Shown one piece after another: positions 7,186 to 14,288 of a stretch of DNA of 21,310 nucleotides (its first letter is position 1; every line of letters starts with the position of its first letter). Both the position numbers and the translations under genes were made by a program. Origin of the DNA: Dactylosporangium aurantiacum (GTDB lineage: Bacteria > Actinomycetota > Actinomycetes > Mycobacteriales > Micromonosporaceae); NCBI RefSeq assembly GCF_000716715.1, contig NZ_JNYJ01000084.1, forward strand, positions 1 through 21,310, written 5' to 3'. Under the pieces are notes generated by a model. The model was not told the origin of the DNA, ran no database searches, and saw only the letters and a program-made list of their open reading frames with translations.

Positions 7186-8537
7186 GACGGGCCGGGCTGC
7201 GCACACGGGTCGTCGGTGGGTTCGCCGTCGGCGCCTTGCTCCTGTCGGCGTCGATGGCGTTCGCGACGTACCAGGCCACCCGCAGCTCACTGCTGGAGGG
7301 ACGCGAACGGGTGTCGGTGCGTACAGTCTCCTACGATGCACGGATCCTGCGCGAGGGCGTGCTCACGGACCAGGTCGACGTCGCGGACCTGCTGCGCTCC
7401 CTGGACACCGGCGGGAACCGGCGGGCGATACTGTACCGCGACGGTAGCTGGTTCGGCCGTGCCGCAGACGATGGCACTACCGAGGCGGTGCCGCAGAGCC
7501 TGCAACGCCTTGTCCGGCAGGGGCAGGCGGGCAAGCAGCTCGTGCGGGTCAACGGCGTCCCCGCGCTCGTCGTCGGTGTCCCACTGACGAACACGGCCGC
7601 GCTGTACGAGGTGGACCTGTACCGGGAGCTGGACCAGACGCTGCGGACGTTGAGCTGGGTGTTGACGATCGTGGCCGCGCTCACCGCCGTCGCCGGGGCA
7701 GGTCTCGGCTGGTACGCCGCCCGCTACGTCGCCCGCCCGCTGCGTTCGGTGGCCGGCGTGGCCCAGGAGATCGCCGCCGGCGACCTGTCGACCCGACTCG
7801 ACCCGGCCGTGGAGCCCGACCTCGTCCAGCTCACCACCTCGTTCAACGACATGGTCGACCGGCTGGCGAAACGCCTGGAGCAGGACCGCCGGTTCGCCGC
7901 GGACGTCAGCCACGAACTCCGCTCGCCCTTGCAGACCCTGGCCGCGTCGGCCAGTGTGCTGGCCCGCCGGCGGGATCATCTCGACCAGCGCACGGGGCTG
8001 GCGATCGGGTTGATCCTCGAGGAGGTCGACCGGTTCCAGTCCCTCGTCGACGACCTGCTCGAACTGGCGAAAAGCGATCAGCCGGTCCAACGCGACGACG
8101 TCGACGTCATGGAGGTCGCCCGCCGGACCTGCCGCACCCGGCGACTACCGGCAGACCTTGTCACCGCGGTCGACGACACGTCGACCCGGTGGCTGGTGGA
8201 CGGCCGCCGTATCGAGCAGATCATCGGCAACCTGCTGGACAATGCGGCCAGGTACGGGGGAGGGGCCACCGCGGTGCGGGTCGGGACATGCGCCGACCAT
8301 TGGTTCATCGAGGTCGACGACGAAGGCCCCGGCGTGAGCCCGGAGGACAAGGCGACGATCTTCGACCGGTTCGTGCGCGGTCGCGCTGCCCGCGCCCGCA
8401 CCGACGACGACGGTGCCGGTCTCGGGCTGGCGCTCGTCGCCCAGCACGCCGCAGCGCATGACGGCCGGGCGGTCGTGCTGGACCGGCCGGGCGGCGGCGC
8501 CCGATTCAGAGTCGAATTGCGCAGGGAGTCGCCGTGA
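7182..8537 (+). CDS. Membrane sensor histidine kinase, partner of the 6511 regulator
   Basis: A 451-residue HisKA-type kinase. First membrane segment at about residues 10-30, an extracellular sensor region of about 125 residues, second membrane segment at about 158-178, HAMP (VARPLRSVAGVAQEIAAGD), dimerisation helix with H244 in ADVSHELRSPLQT, N box IIGNLLDNAARYG, G1 box VDDEGPGVS, F box ATIFDRF and G2 box GAGLGLAL. All catalytic motifs are intact. It should autophosphorylate on H244 and pass phosphate to D52 of the upstream regulator. ATG at 7182 overlaps the regulator stop (ATGA) and its own stop overlaps the lipoprotein start (GTGA), so all three are coupled. The signal it senses cannot be read from the sequence. 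Confidence 0.93.
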   Translation: MRRAGLRTRVVGGFAVGALLLSASMAFATYQATRSSLLEGRERVSVRTVSYDARILREGVLTDQVDVADLLRSLDTGGNRRAILYRDGSWFGRAADDGTTEAVPQSLQRLVRQGQAGKQLVRVNGVPALVVGVPLTNTAALYEVDLYRELDQTLRTLSWVLTIVAALTAVAGAGLGWYAARYVARPLRSVAGVAQEIAAGDLSTRLDPAVEPDLVQLTTSFNDMVDRLAKRLEQDRRFAADVSHELRSPLQTLAASASVLARRRDHLDQRTGLAIGLILEEVDRFQSLVDDLLELAKSDQPVQRDDVDVMEVARRTCRTRRLPADLVTAVDDTSTRWLVDGRRIEQIIGNLLDNAARYGGGATAVRVGTCADHWFIEVDDEGPGVSPEDKATIFDRFVRGRAARARTDDDGAGLGLALVAQHAAAHDGRAVVLDRPGGGARFRVELRRESP

Positions 8538-9106
8538 CCAAGCGGATCGGCAGTGTTGTCGCCGCACTGGTGCTGATGTGGGTGGCAGCAGGGTGCGGTG
8601 TGCCGACGGAGAACAGTCCTCGACCGATTCCCGCCGGTAGTCGGCCGAGCCCTCCGTCCACGATGCAGACGGCCAGTCCGGCGAACGGTGTGCCGGTCGA
8701 GCTGCTATGTCTGGTGCGGGATGCCGGCCTCGTCGCGGTACACCGACCGGCGGAGCGGATGCCGGCGATCGACGAGCAGCTGCGGCATCTGTTGTCCGGC
8801 CCGACCGCGACCGAGCGGGAGGCCGGATACACCAGTGCGTTGACGGGCATCACTGTCACCGGCATGGTCGAACTCCGCGCCGGTGACGCGACAGTGGAAA
8901 TTGGTAGCCGTTCAGACGGGGTCGGGCGCAGCGACGAGGTCCTCGCCTACGGGCAGATCGTGTGCACGCTCACCAGCCGCGCCGACGTCGACACCGTGTC
9001 GTTCCTGCACGACGGGCAGCCGCTGCGGGTTCCCCGCGCGGACGCCTCCCTGTCAGACGGCCGCCTGACCGGCGCCGACTACGCCAACCTCGTGCTGCCC
9101 ACCTGA
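8534..9106 (+). CDS. GerMN-domain lipoprotein
   Basis: A 190-residue exported lipoprotein. The signal peptide ends in the lipobox VAAGC with the lipidated Cys at residue 21, followed by a Pro/Ser-rich linker to about residue 50. The rest resembles one GerMN/Gmad1-type domain (VELLCLVRDAGLVAVHR ... IDEQLRHLLSGPTATEREAGYTSAL ... DATVEIG ... AYGQIVCTLTSRADVDTVSFLHDGQP). LpqB, encoded after MtrAB in many actinobacteria, has GerMN domains but is about three times longer with a beta-propeller, so this is at most a small relative. GTG at 8534 overlaps the sensor kinase stop (GTGA). It probably sits on the outer face of the membrane and tunes the sensor; that role is by analogy. Confidence 0.85.
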   Translation: MTKRIGSVVAALVLMWVAAGCGVPTENSPRPIPAGSRPSPPSTMQTASPANGVPVELLCLVRDAGLVAVHRPAERMPAIDEQLRHLLSGPTATEREAGYTSALTGITVTGMVELRAGDATVEIGSRSDGVGRSDEVLAYGQIVCTLTSRADVDTVSFLHDGQPLRVPRADASLSDGRLTGADYANLVLPT

Positions 9107-9125
9107 CCGCTGCAACGTGACCGGG

Positions 9126-9162
9126 GCGGTGGTGGGACGCCGGGGGAACGCCCCACCACCGC
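9126..9162 (+). terminator. Hairpin terminator after the two-component/lipoprotein operon
   Basis: GCGGTGGTGGG (9126-9136) and CCCACCACCGC (9152-9162) form a perfect 11-bp stem with a 15-base loop, 20 bases after the lipoprotein stop. No T tract follows. Confidence 0.65.
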
Positions 9163-9232
9163 GTCTACGGGACATGCGCAGGACCCGGCCAGAGCCAGGA
9201 ACTTGGCTGATGGTTCACCCTTCCCCGACCGT

Positions 9233-9270
9233 GTGAAGGCGCTCCCGCAGGACCATGACAGTTCCATGAC
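9233..9270 (-). promoter_or_regulatory. Shared direct-repeat element facing left (site 4)
   Basis: On the minus strand GTCATGGAACTGTCA (9270-9256) has the consensus 11-base GTCA repeat; TTCAC stands at the GCCAT position. There is no minus-strand gene to its left, so it may be an auxiliary operator for the kinase gene or start an antisense transcript. Confidence 0.5.
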
Positions 9271-9279
9271 ACTCGCCTC

Positions 9280-9317
9280 GTCGTACAACTGTCATGTCTT
9301 CGCGGGCTGTCCGCCAT
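9280..9317 (+). promoter_or_regulatory. Shared direct-repeat promoter element (site 5)
   Basis: GTCGTACAACTGTCA (9280-9294) is followed after exactly 18 bases by GCCAT (9313-9317). The middle TTCGCGGG and the GCCATGCCCCGT that follows match site 1 closely. It lies 78 bases before the kinase ATG at 9395, back to back with site 4. Confidence 0.7.
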
Positions 9318-9394
9318 GCCCCGTGGCGAGGATGGCAGCACCGGCGCCACGCGGCACCGAACCACGGGACGGACGTCTGGGAGGTGTTGCGATC

Positions 9395-10783
9395 ATGTCG
9401 ACGGTTGGCGGACGGTACCGGCTGATGACCGAGGTAGGTACCGGTGGCATGGCATCCGTGTGGCGCGCCGTCGACGCCCGGCTCGATCGGACCGTTGCGG
9501 TGAAGCTGCTGCGCCCCGACCTGGCGGAGTCGCCGCGGGCCCGTGAACGGGCCGAAATCGAAGCCCGCGCCGCCGCCCGCCTTGTCCATCCGAACATCGC
9601 CGTCATCCACGACGCGGGACATATACGGCGGGGGCTGCGCGGACGGGTGCCGTATCTGGTCATGGAGTTCGTCGACGGTGAGACCCTCTGCCAGCGGTTG
9701 AGCGCGCAGGGCTCGATGCCATGGCAGCGGGCCGCGCGGATCACGGTCCAGATCGCCGACGCGCTTGCAGCGGCGCACCTGCACCGCGTTGTGCACCGCG
9801 ACATCAAACCCGGCAACATCATCCTTACCCCGTCCCGGGTGAAGGTCGTCGACTTCGGGCTCGCCGCGTTCGTCGGGGTGCTGCCGGCCGGTCCGGCAGG
9901 GGTGCTGCTGGGCACGCCGGAATACATGGCACCGGAACAGATCCGGGGCGAACCGGTGACTGCCGCCGCCGACGTCTACGCGCTCGGTCTCGTGCTGCTG
10001 CAGATGCTGACCGGCTCGTTGCCGTGGACCGCAGCCGACCGGCACGGCCTGCTGCAGCAGCGGCGCCGATTCCCGCACGTCCGGATGCCGCCGGTGGCAG
10101 GTGTGCCGGCGGCGATCGTGGCGCTGTGCGAGCAGTGCCTGTCAGAGGACCCGCAGTGGCGGCCGTCCAGCCGGCACATCGCCCGCGTGGTCCGCGAGAC
10201 GCTGGCCGAACATGACCCAGACCCGGAGACCGTCGACGTCAGCGTGCCGATGACGGTCCACCGGGCAGCCCGGTCGGTCGCAACGGCGCCCGCGTCGTGG
10301 GCACTGCCGACCCGGCAGCGCCTGCGTCGACCGAGCCGCCGGACGGTCGCGACAGCGATCGCCATCCTCGCGGCGATTGTGGGCTGGATCCATCCGGTCG
10401 GCAGCCCCTTGACCGCTTCGGCGAGCGATCCGCCCACCGGCTCCGGCGTGTGTGCCATCCGGTACACCAGCCACCGCAGCAGCGCGACCTTCACGGCGGA
10501 TCTGGCGATCCGCGGCCGCACGCAGAAGCCCTGGCGCCTGCAGTTCACAGCTCCCGCAGGACAGCACGTCACCGCCGTCACGGCCGTGGCGTGGTCCCAG
10601 ACCGGCGCGCAGGTGGCACTCACCGGCACCGAGCCGCTGGCTTCCGGCCAGCTCGTGGCTGTCACGCTGACCGGCGAGCTGCAGCAGATCGACGCGCCCC
10701 CGCCCGGTGACTTCGCTGTCAACGGCGTCATCTGTGAACGTTCCGTCGCCGTGTTCGCCGTGGCCCAACCGGACACGGCATGA
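9395..10783 (+). CDS. Transmembrane Ser/Thr protein kinase with CBM2-like extracellular domain
   Basis: A 462-residue Hanks-type kinase. Residues 5 to about 270 form the catalytic domain: Gly loop GTGGMASVW, K37, E56, HRDIKPGN with D136 and N141, D153-F-G, and the activation segment GTPEYMAPEQ. All catalytic residues are intact. A single membrane segment follows at about 316-334 (VATAIAILAAIVGWI). The outer part, about 350-450, is flanked by C353 and C447 and has the pattern of family 2 carbohydrate-binding modules: C-x-I-R-Y, FTADLAI, W-x-L-x-F, PAGQHVT, VAWSQTG, and a final FAVNGVIC. This suggests a receptor kinase that recognises a polysaccharide, with STAS proteins as possible substrates. 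ATG at 9395 follows GGGAGG (9379-9384) at a long spacing of 10. The paralogue at 14289-15713 has the same architecture. Confidence 0.9.
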   Translation: MSTVGGRYRLMTEVGTGGMASVWRAVDARLDRTVAVKLLRPDLAESPRARERAEIEARAAARLVHPNIAVIHDAGHIRRGLRGRVPYLVMEFVDGETLCQRLSAQGSMPWQRAARITVQIADALAAAHLHRVVHRDIKPGNIILTPSRVKVVDFGLAAFVGVLPAGPAGVLLGTPEYMAPEQIRGEPVTAAADVYALGLVLLQMLTGSLPWTAADRHGLLQQRRRFPHVRMPPVAGVPAAIVALCEQCLSEDPQWRPSSRHIARVVRETLAEHDPDPETVDVSVPMTVHRAARSVATAPASWALPTRQRLRRPSRRTVATAIAILAAIVGWIHPVGSPLTASASDPPTGSGVCAIRYTSHRSSATFTADLAIRGRTQKPWRLQFTAPAGQHVTAVTAVAWSQTGAQVALTGTEPLASGQLVAVTLTGELQQIDAPPPGDFAVNGVICERSVAVFAVAQPDTA

Positions 10784-10841
10784 CCCGGGTCCATAACCGC
10801 ACCTGACCGGACGGGACTTGGCCATGGATCGGAGAGACACC

Positions 10842-11186
10842 ATGCAGTCAGTGCGGCTCGACGCTGTCGTCACCAGTCCCCGCGACGTGGGACACCTGGC
10901 GCTGTACATCACGATGCTCAGTGGCTCGTTGGCCCGACAGCCGATCCATCTGCACGTCGACCTCGCCCGGTGCCCGTCCGTGGAACTGGGCGGCGTCGAC
11001 CTGCTCGTCGAACTTCACCGCCGGCTGGCCGCAGGCGGAGGGCGGTTGATTCTCCTGCGACCGTCAGCCCGGGTGCGACGCCTGCTGCAACTGTCGGCAG
11101 CGGACGCGGTGCCTGACATCAGCGACGCAGGGCTGACCGCGCACGGTCCCGCCTGGGACCTTCAGAATGAGGCACATCCCGGGTGA
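10842..11186 (+). CDS. STAS-domain protein with degenerate phosphorylation loop
   Basis: A 114-residue STAS protein: VRLDAVVTSPRDVGHLALYI, LHVDLARCPSVELGGVDLLV, ELHRRLAAGGGRLILLRPS. The loop is E-L-G-G-V: the conserved Asp is Glu and the acceptor is Gly, the most degenerate of the nine copies here. ATG at 10842 is preferred because GGAGAG lies 5 bases upstream (10831-10836); an in-frame TTG at 10818 has no clear site. It follows the kinase by 58 bases and is probably co-transcribed, mirroring the STAS-kinase pair at 14289-16201 in reverse gene order. Confidence 0.82.
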   Translation: MQSVRLDAVVTSPRDVGHLALYITMLSGSLARQPIHLHVDLARCPSVELGGVDLLVELHRRLAAGGGRLILLRPSARVRRLLQLSAADAVPDISDAGLTAHGPAWDLQNEAHPG

Positions 11187-11525
11187 CAAGACGTAGCCCG
11201 ACCAGTAGGCGTTCGCCGAGGCCCGTCGGCGGCCCGAGATCCTCGCGGCGTGGACGCCCGCGCAGAGGGAACTGACGTCTGCGGTGCCGCGCCAGCCGCC
11301 GGATCTGACGAGTCGGTGCTCTGCATGGCGTCGTTCACCCGCGGTCAGCGCTCGCTCGGCAGGGCCCGGGCGGGAAATGCGGACCGGGCGAGACGAGCTG
11401 AGACCGTCGTACGATCGTCACGTTCTCGAAGATCGGCCGCCATCGCTTCCGGTGAGGATAGCAAGCACGGGACGGAGCGACGGAAGTTGCCGATCGCCGC
11501 CTGTGACCGGGAGGGCGGGGTCTGC
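11187..11525 (+). other. Intergenic stretch upstream of the Cys4 gene
   Basis: No convincing gene is seen in these 339 bases. An open frame runs into the Cys4 gene from 11250, but it lacks family similarity before residue MTVLYTQ at 11526. The only recognisable element is the direct-repeat site at 11406. Confidence 0.6.
11406..11443 (+). promoter_or_regulatory. Shared direct-repeat promoter element (site 6)
   Basis: GTCGTACGATCGTCA (11406-11420) shares GTCGTAC with site 5 and has GCCAT exactly 18 bases later (11439-11443), with TCGAAGA in between. It is 83 bases before the ATG at 11526. The central AAC is degenerate. Confidence 0.6.
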
Positions 11526-11852
11526 ATGACGGTGTTGTACACGCAGGACGGCACGGACTTCAGTTTGGTGTGCGACGGATGCGGCCTGGTCGTCGAACAT
11601 CTCGGCGCCAGTATGCACACCTGGACCCTCGCCTGGAGTTTGTTCACTCGGCACGGCTGGATCGGCGCATGTACGAGCAGCGGCCCCCACGGGTGCGCTC
11701 GGTGCATGGTTCGGGCGCGACGCGAGGCGATGGGCGACGAGGAACCAGACCGGATTTCGTCAGTGGACGAACATCGCTCGCCCGCTCAGCCTTCTGGCGG
11801 GCGCAGGAGCGTGGCACTGGTGCCGGCCACTTTGGGGACATCGTTCGCGTGA
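11526..11852 (+). CDS. Stand-alone novel Cys4-domain protein (copy C)
   Basis: A 108-residue protein whose first 60 residues are the third copy of the cysteine module: C16xxC19, W33, W37, F40, GW45, GPH55xC57xxC60, with spacing identical to copies A and B. Here there is no STAS domain; the remaining 48 residues are polar and unconserved in appearance, so the STAS part may have been lost or the module may work alone. ATG at 11526 aligns exactly with the starts of the other copies; a G-rich stretch (11508-11521) could serve as ribosome binding site. It follows the kinase and STAS genes but has its own promoter element. Function unknown; zinc binding is inferred from the four Cys. Confidence 0.8.
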   Translation: MTVLYTQDGTDFSLVCDGCGLVVEHLGASMHTWTLAWSLFTRHGWIGACTSSGPHGCARCMVRARREAMGDEEPDRISSVDEHRSPAQPSGGRRSVALVPATLGTSFA

Positions 11853-12045
11853 TGACCGTTGACGCGTGCCTGGCCCTGCCGCGGTGGTTGTCACCGCTGC
11901 TGGACGGATGACGTCGACGTTTGCGGCCAGGAAACCCGGCCGAGATGGCTCTCGGCTTTGCGCCGTGGCTCACCCATCGAGACCTCTTGTGGGTGGAGGT
12001 TGTGATGCGGTCACGCGATGATGAACCTGGGCTGGAGAACGTGCT

Positions 12046-12069
12046 AATTATTGTAACTGTGCAATAATT
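12046..12069. promoter_or_regulatory. AT-rich palindrome, possible operator
   Basis: AATTATTG (12046-12053) and CAATAATT (12062-12069) are perfect inverted repeats around an 8-base spacer. This is the most AT-rich spot in a very GC-rich window and lies about 60 bases before the DUF3040-type gene. It could be a regulator site or a promoter region. Confidence 0.45.
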
Positions 12070-12130
12070 GCATGATGTCCGTGTTTGGAGATGTTCCTCA
12101 TAATGCCGAGCCGCAACGGCCGTTGGTGCG

Positions 12131-12433
12131 ATGAGCGGCGGGTCACCGCCAGATGATCGGGAGCGCCTGGCGCAGATCGAGTGGTCGCTGCGGAACGACG
12201 ATCCGGAATTCGTCGAAGCGTTCAGCCAGTTGCGGCCACGTGCCCCCCGAGAGTGCCGACGTCGGCAGATGCGGCAGCGCGTCACGGCCGCCGGTCTGGT
12301 GATCGCACTTGTGCTGACGCTCTGGACGGTGCTGGGCTGGGTCGTCGCAGCGTTGCTGACGTTGAAGATCGTCGCGGCAGTGGTACTGCTGTCTGGTGAC
12401 TTCGAGATCGATGCCGACGGCGCGTCGATCTGA
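12131..12433 (+). CDS. DUF3040-type small membrane protein
   Basis: A 100-residue protein. The N-terminal part, DDRERLAQIEWSLRNDDPEF, has the short helix pattern typical of actinobacterial DUF3040 proteins (E/D-R-x-L-x-x-IE-x-x-L-x-x-DDPxF). Two hydrophobic segments follow at about residues 52-69 and 70-88, then an acidic end. The function of the family is not known. ATG at 12131 has no clear ribosome binding site; the AT-rich palindrome lies just upstream. Confidence 0.7.
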   Translation: MSGGSPPDDRERLAQIEWSLRNDDPEFVEAFSQLRPRAPRECRRRQMRQRVTAAGLVIALVLTLWTVLGWVVAALLTLKIVAAVVLLSGDFEIDADGASI

Positions 12434-12631
12434 TCCCCGCTGCCGGGTCCGGCGGGCCGCGGTGCGCCGTGGGGCGCTCCGGAGCCTGATGGATTCCGGT
12501 GAGGCGGTGCTCTATGCTGGTAACCAAGGTTTGTATTTGTGCAAGTGTCCGCTTCTGCAGGGATCGGGAGCGTCGGTGTGCCGGGAAGTCTGGTCGGCGC
12601 CGGCTTCAACCTGCACACCGAAGGAACGGAC

Positions 12632-13072
12632 ATGACTGGCGGACCGCTGGAGCCGGCACACATCCTGCTGGTCGAGGACGATGCCGGCGACGTCGCACTC
12701 ACCCTCGACGAATTGCAGGAAGCACGTCTCGGCAACCGGATCACCGTTCTCGGCAACGGTTTACACGCCATCGACTACCTTGAGCGGCGTGGGCCCTACC
12801 GGGATGCCACAACCCCGGACATACTGCTGTTGGATCTCCGCCTTCCGGGCGTGGACGGCCGGGTTGTGCTCGACCGCGTGCGGATCAACCCCGGGCTCGC
12901 GAACCTCACGGTCGTCGTGCTCACCGCGTCCCGGGTGGAGGAGCAGATCCTGCGCGACTTCGGTGTGCCGGCCCAGTTCTACCTCCAGAAACCCGTCGAC
13001 TTCCGTCAGCTGGTCGCGCTCATCCGCAGCATCGACGGACTCGGCCTCGCCGTCCACCGCGAGAGGCCCTGA
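12632..13072 (+). CDS. Single-domain response regulator (CheY/Rcp1-like)
   Basis: A 146-residue stand-alone receiver domain with no output domain: acidic pocket VEDDAGD, phospho-acceptor D68 (ILLLDLRLPGVDG), T98 and K120 (YLQKPVD). The pattern VEDDxGDVxLxxxxL and the INPGLANLTVVVLTAS block fit the Rcp1-type receivers that often accompany phytochrome or hybrid kinases; the cognate kinase is not in the window. ATG at 12632 follows AAGGA (12621-12625) with 6 bases spacing. It stands alone, with about 200 bases of non-coding sequence before it in which I see no firm promoter. Confidence 0.88.
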   Translation: MTGGPLEPAHILLVEDDAGDVALTLDELQEARLGNRITVLGNGLHAIDYLERRGPYRDATTPDILLLDLRLPGVDGRVVLDRVRINPGLANLTVVVLTASRVEEQILRDFGVPAQFYLQKPVDFRQLVALIRSIDGLGLAVHRERP

Positions 13073-13248
13073 CGAGCACTCCGTGTGATCCACATGCCTC
13101 GCAGCGGTGACGGACTACGACCATGGCCCGATCCGGCCGATCGCCATGCTGACGCCCTCCGCGGGAACACCGTCCTGGCCACGGTCGGCGCCAAGATCGT
13201 TGCCCGCCGGGCGCGTCGAGCGGGCGCGGGATTGGTAGGCGGTCGCAT

Positions 13249-14220
13249 ATGGCAGAGGGCGGCGCGTCAAAACGGGCACAATTGTCGACATATGTGCTGC
13301 TGGCAGCCGGGATGGCGCTGTTCGGCAGCGCGACCCCGATCAGTAAGGTTGTCGGCGAGGCGTTTCCGTCGATGCTTGCTTCCGAGCTGCGGATGGCGAC
13401 CGCTGCAGCGGTGCTGTTACCCGCCCTTGCAGTGCGGTGTGCCACGTCCCAGCAGGGACGACCCCAGCTTGGCGGACGCGATTGGGTGCTCGTGGCTGGC
13501 ATCGCGGTGATCGGCACGTTCGGGTTCACGCTGCTGCTGTTCTACGGCATGCAGCACGCGCCAGGCGCGGCCGGAGCGATCGTCATGGCGAGCACGCCGG
13601 CGGTCACCGCGATCGGGGCGGTGCTGTTTCTGCACGACAAGCTGACGACCTGGAAGCTCGCAGGACTGGGGCTGGCCGTCGCCGGGGTCGCCGCGGTCAA
13701 TCTGGGTGGCCCCTCCGGCGGGTCTGGCGACGAGCTGCTGCTTGGAAGCCTGCTGGTGTTCGGCGCGGTGTGCTGCGAGGCGACGTACACACTGCTGGGC
13801 AAGCGGCTGACCGCTGACCTGTCACCGCTGGCGGTCGCGGTGTGGGCAGCCGTCGGTGCGGCGGTGCTCTTCGCGCCGTTCGCGGTGTGGCAGGCGGTTC
13901 GGTTCGCGTGGTCGGGGCCGGGCTGGACCGACTGGCTCGCGCTGCTGTGGTGGGGCGCCGGCACGATGGGACTCGGGTCGGTGCTGTGGTTCCGCGGCAT
14001 GATGCGGGTGTCGGGCACAACGGCGTCAGGTTTCATGGCGGTGATGCCGCTCAGCGCTCTGCTGCTGTCGTATCTGCTGCTTGGTGAGGCGTTCGCGTGG
14101 ATACACGTCGTGGGGATGGCCGCTGTCGTGACTGGGATCGCCGCGGTCGCCTACGGCGACGTCCGGCAGACCCGCGACGCACGAACTGCGACGAGGTCGA
14201 CGTCAAGCAGGCCGGCGTGA
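13249..14220 (+). CDS. EamA/DMT-family transporter
   Basis: A 323-residue membrane protein with about ten hydrophobic segments arranged as two EamA repeats. The first repeat ends in PAVTAIGAVLFLHDKLTTWK and LGLAVAGVAAVNLGG, the second in MPLSALLLSYLLLGEAFAWIH and GMAAVVTGIAAVAYG; these are the typical repeat ends. Family members export amino acids, nucleosides or drugs; the substrate cannot be read. ATG at 13249 lacks a strong ribosome binding site. It converges with the kinase gene ending at 14289. It shows no sign of belonging to the surrounding STAS/kinase set. Confidence 0.9.
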   Translation: MAEGGASKRAQLSTYVLLAAGMALFGSATPISKVVGEAFPSMLASELRMATAAAVLLPALAVRCATSQQGRPQLGGRDWVLVAGIAVIGTFGFTLLLFYGMQHAPGAAGAIVMASTPAVTAIGAVLFLHDKLTTWKLAGLGLAVAGVAAVNLGGPSGGSGDELLLGSLLVFGAVCCEATYTLLGKRLTADLSPLAVAVWAAVGAAVLFAPFAVWQAVRFAWSGPGWTDWLALLWWGAGTMGLGSVLWFRGMMRVSGTTASGFMAVMPLSALLLSYLLLGEAFAWIHVVGMAAVVTGIAAVAYGDVRQTRDARTATRSTSSRPA

Positions 14221-14288
14221 TGGCCACGACGGACCGGCGCTCATCGGACCGTCCTTGGCGCCTACGGCGTAGCCTGGGGCGACGGTCG

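Noticed and set aside
11644..12771. Minus-strand 375-codon frame over the 11853-12130 gap
   Set aside because: Ser/Arg/Pro-rich with no similarity, and antisense to three better supported genes.
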